From Arenicola marina (Eukaryota; Annelida; Polychaeta; Arenicolidae): 64,000 nucleotides of DNA. The translations under genes were made by a program, and so were the position numbers. The notes beneath the pieces were generated by a model that was not told the DNA's origin, did no database searches, and saw nothing but the letters and a program-made list of their open reading frames with translations. Each line of letters begins with the position of its first letter. The first letter of the stretch is position 1. The stretch lies in NCBI GenBank assembly GCA_964019135.1, contig OZ025258.1, forward strand, positions 2,480,001 through 2,544,000, read 5' to 3'. Positions 60,801 to 64,000 of this stretch are shown in pieces.

Positions 60801-62280
60801 TGCACGTATACTGATGCCAGACACCACTTATCACCATTAATCTGCACGTATACTGATGCCAGACACCACTTATCACCATTAATCTGCACGCATACTGATG
60901 CCAGACACCACTTATCACCATGAATCTGCACGTATACTGATGCCAGACACCACTTATCACCATTAATCTGCACGTATACTGATGCCAGACACCACTTATC
61001 ACCATTAATCTGCACGTATACTGATGCCAGACACCACTTATCACCATTAATCTGCACGTATACTGATGCCAGACACCACTTATCACCATTAATCTGCACG
61101 TATACTGATGCCAGACACCACTTATCACCATTAATCTGCGCGTATACTGATGCCAGACACCACTTATCACCATTAATCTGCACGTATACTGATGCCAGAC
61201 ACCACTTATCACCATTAATCTGCACGTATACTGATGCCAGACACCACTTATCACCATTAATCTGCACGTATACTGATGCCAGACACCACTTATCACCATT
61301 AATCTGCGCGTATACTGATGCCAGACACCACTTATCACCATTAATCTGCACGTATACTGATGCCAGACACCACTTATCACCATTAATCTGCACGTATACT
61401 GATGCCAGACACCACTTATCACCATTAATCAGCGCGTATACTGATGCCAGACACCACTTATCACCATTAATCTGCGCGTATACTGATGCCAGAGACCACT
61501 TATCACCATTAATCTGCACGTATACTGATGCCAGACACCACATATCACCATTAATCTGCACGTATACTGATGCCAGACACCACATATCACCATTAATCTG
61601 CACGTATACTGATGCCACACACCACTTATCACCATTAATCTGCACGTATACTGATGCCAGACACCACTTATCACCATTAATCTGCACGTATACTGATGCC
61701 AGACACCACTTATCACCAATAATCTGCACGTATACTGATGCCAGACACCACTTATCACCATTAATCTGCACGTATACTGATGCCAGACACCACTTATCAC
61801 CATTAATCTGCGCGTATACTAATGCCAGACACCACTTATCACCATTAATCTGCGCGTATACTGATGCCAGCGACCACTTATCACCATTAATCTGCACGTA
61901 TACTGATGCCAGACACCACATATCACCATTAATCTGCACGTATACTGATGCCACACACCACTTATCACCATTAATCTGCACGTATACTGATGCCAGACAC
62001 CACTTATCACCATTAATCTGCACGTATACTGATGCCAGACACCACTTATCACCATTAATCTGCACGTATACTGATGCCAGACACCACTTATCACCATTAA
62101 TCTGCACGCATACTGATGCCAGACACCACTTATCACCATTAATCTGCGCGTATACTGATGCCAGACACCACTTATCACCATTAATCTGCACGCATACTGA
62201 TGCCAGACACCACTTATCACCATTAATCTGCGCGTATACTGATGCCAGACACCACTTATCACCATTAATCTACACGTATA
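57853..62280. repeat. Minisatellite R, 40-bp then 42-bp unit, about 105 copies
   Basis: The first five units or so (to about 58040) are 40 bp and contain TATAGGCTACATCAGCCACT. The remaining units are 42 bp and contain TATACTGATGCCAGACACCA. Both types share CACCATTAATCTGCGCGTAT, so they are divergent versions of one unit. GTATAC is the internal palindrome. Short units (CACGTTTGCCAGACACC) occur near 58088 and 60308, inside blocks repeated at an offset of 2220 bp. The variant CAATAATC recurs at 59121 and 59541 (ten units). Minus-strand open frames (14-residue repeats) are artefacts. Confidence 0.97.
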
Positions 62281-64000
62281 ACCCGTTCAAAATATCTGCG
62301 GGATGTAATTGACATAAGAATGCTTCTGGGCGACAATTCAAGACAATTGATTCCACTCCAGTCACCCAGTGGCACCCCATACAGTGCGTTGCGACCATTC
62401 AGATGGAACGTGTGAAAGGTGTAGCTTTGTCGTTAGAGCTGCCGCCCCCCCACCCCCCCGCCCCAATCGGCGGAGCTGCATGAGTTTAACTCCCAGTAGC
62501 AACATGTCTTCTTTCACATAAATTAAGCTCCAAATTTATCATTCCAAGCCCAATGGGTTCCGTCTGATGCGCCAAAGCGTTGCTCCATGACAACATCCAG
62601 ATGCTGTGTCCCCGGCAGATAGTATATTGCTGGCACGCCAAATAACCCTCCTGCTTCTGTTACACAGTTAAACCACTTACTGCCACAACACAGGTTTAAC
62701 TCACAATTAGGACTATATGTATTGACACTGCAGCACACAGCTGACTTCGAGAAGTGCGGTCTCCCCCATTAAACAGTTAATGTATGGCTGGAACACAGCG
62801 ACCGTATGACGGCGCCACCATCGACAGACGCAGGGGTGTCACGTGGCCGCTGACGTGGCGTCAGCATTGTTCTTGTAAGTACAATTAGCTGCCCCAGCCG
62901 CTGTCTCCCGAGGTCCGGTCTCCCTGGACGCCGGGCTGATTGCAGCGGGCGACGGGCCCCAATCACGCCCAGGGGGTGGGGGGGGGGATGGGGGCAAGGA
63001 GGGAGACATGGGGGGAGGCTGTCACGGATGGCGAAGGGGAAGGGGGGAAGGGGGAGGGGAAGTCCGCAGGGCGCCTTGGGAGCCACCTTATTGCTCAAGT
63101 ATCATCTGCCTTACTGCCGCTTGCCGCCTCATGATTCATGCAGTCCTCGCCCCAGGCTGACTCAAAGCGGACCGTGCCCGCCACCAGCCCCCCCCCCCCT
63201 CCCCTTCTACCCAAGTGGGGCGCGCTCACAGGGCTGGCCCCTAGTTGAATGGCCGCTGCCACCCCTTGGCTGCCCTGGAGGGCCGCGCGCACGCCCCCCA
63301 CCCCCTCGCCCACTGGCTGGCCGTCGGGGGCCGGACGCAGCTTGATGAGCCCCCAGACGGGTGGGGGGGAGGGGGAGATGAGGGTGACGGAGCGGGTGCA
63401 CACTGGGGCATCACCGAGGTGTTTAGAGGGAGGGGAGGGGAGAGCCAGTGAGGACGAGCAAGGGTGGAGGGCGCGGGGGGGGGGGGGGGAGTCACATGAT
63501 GGCTTGTGGTAAATGGCTCCGGACCAAAGGGACTTGTTGGATGTCCTCCAGTTACCATGGTTTATTCCCAGCATGACGAACTGACATCTTTCCCAGGCGG
63601 AAAAATTACATTTACCTAAACATATCAAACAATTTCCATAGATTTGGCCCTGGTAGGTCTGTTAGCGCCTTGGTGGCACCGCGTGCTGCCGCCGCCCTTA
63701 CTGGCCCTCACTCGCTGCGAGACCCAGACTGGGAGATGACGAGGACAGCCCCTCTACCAATCTATGCTAGGGTGGGAGTAACAGGATTGGGCGCACAGCT
63801 ACACATAACTAACCCAAGGAGAAAGTCTATGCTGACACAGGATGGGTAGAAAGTATGATCTTTGATACTGGGGGGAAGGAGCTGGGGTTGAGGATTTCCA
63901 GGCAGGACGAGGAGGGGGTTTGTACTATTTCACCACCTATGTGATCTATGCTTAAGTGACACGAGGGCATATAAATACTATTATCAACACAATATCACAA
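62281..64000. other. Unique right flank, GC-rich in the middle
   Basis: This is the longest non-repeat stretch in the window. A minus-strand frame (about 62768 to 62523) encodes about 81 residues of mixed, Cys-containing composition (for example NCELNLCCGSKWFNCV) with no ATG at its start. From 62900 to 63500 the sequence is G- and C-rich with a G-run of about 17 near 63475-63490. The right end is AT-rich with a TATAAATA near 63970. I recognise no gene. Confidence 0.5.
63970..63977 (+). promoter_or_regulatory. TATA-like element at the window edge
   Basis: TATAAATA lies 23 bp from the right edge. Any transcript start would fall just outside the window, so the motif cannot be tested here and may be chance in AT-rich DNA. 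Confidence 0.12.

Overview
This window is eukaryotic and almost certainly metazoan. It holds one recognisable gene with animal signals: a U2-type 3' splice site, a good Kozak context and an AATAAA poly(A) signal. I see no bacterial operon, ribosome binding site, CRISPR array, rRNA or tRNA gene, and no transposase, reverse transcriptase or LTR. The single gene belongs to the DXD-motif (Gly_transf_sug-like) Golgi glycosyltransferases, a family I associate with invertebrates. GC-rich unique DNA and the extreme minisatellite load fit several invertebrate lineages, but the species cannot be named from this sequence.

The dominant content is tandem repeat. I count 18 separate minisatellite arrays with different units, covering about 53.6 kb of 64 kb (about 84%). 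In order: A 95-4843 (36 bp), B 4844-10568 (27 bp), C 11521-13840 (58/47 bp), D 14697-15150 (22 bp), E 15671-18665 (40 bp, G-rich, with a 200-N gap), F 19127-21435 (13 bp), G 21961-22762 (36 bp), H 22824-28540 (26 bp), I 30079-33466 (13 bp), J 33467-43117 (44 bp), K 44011-45084 (18 bp), L 45091-46718 (17 bp), M 47001-47484 (about 27-29 bp), N 48044-48547 (35 bp), O 49330-53490 (22 bp), P 54341-55545 (23 then 22 bp), Q 55546-57526 (22 bp) and R 57853-62280 (40 then 42 bp). Many have higher-order structure, with multi-unit blocks re-duplicated at exact multiples of the unit length.

The gene (CDS 29022-29966, + strand) sits in a 1.5-kb unique island between arrays H and I. A splice acceptor at 28972-28973 and an in-frame stop upstream of the ATG indicate a 5' UTR intron and a single coding exon. 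Array I starts about 80 bp after the poly(A) signal.

The other unique islands (about 0.3-1.7 kb each) hold no gene I can identify. A few short ORFs and weak promoter-like motifs are noted at low confidence. Very long open frames run through most arrays in several frames on both strands because the units lack stop codons; they are not treated as genes.

The most interesting signals are relations between arrays. One unit of array G lies inside array H. Adjacent arrays K/L and P/Q look like descendants of common seeds. Arrays A/B and I/J are fused with no spacer. Several units carry consensus-like protein-binding motifs at fixed spacing: p53 half-sites in B, CACGTG E-boxes in M and O, TATATAA in J, and GAAGAAG in Q.
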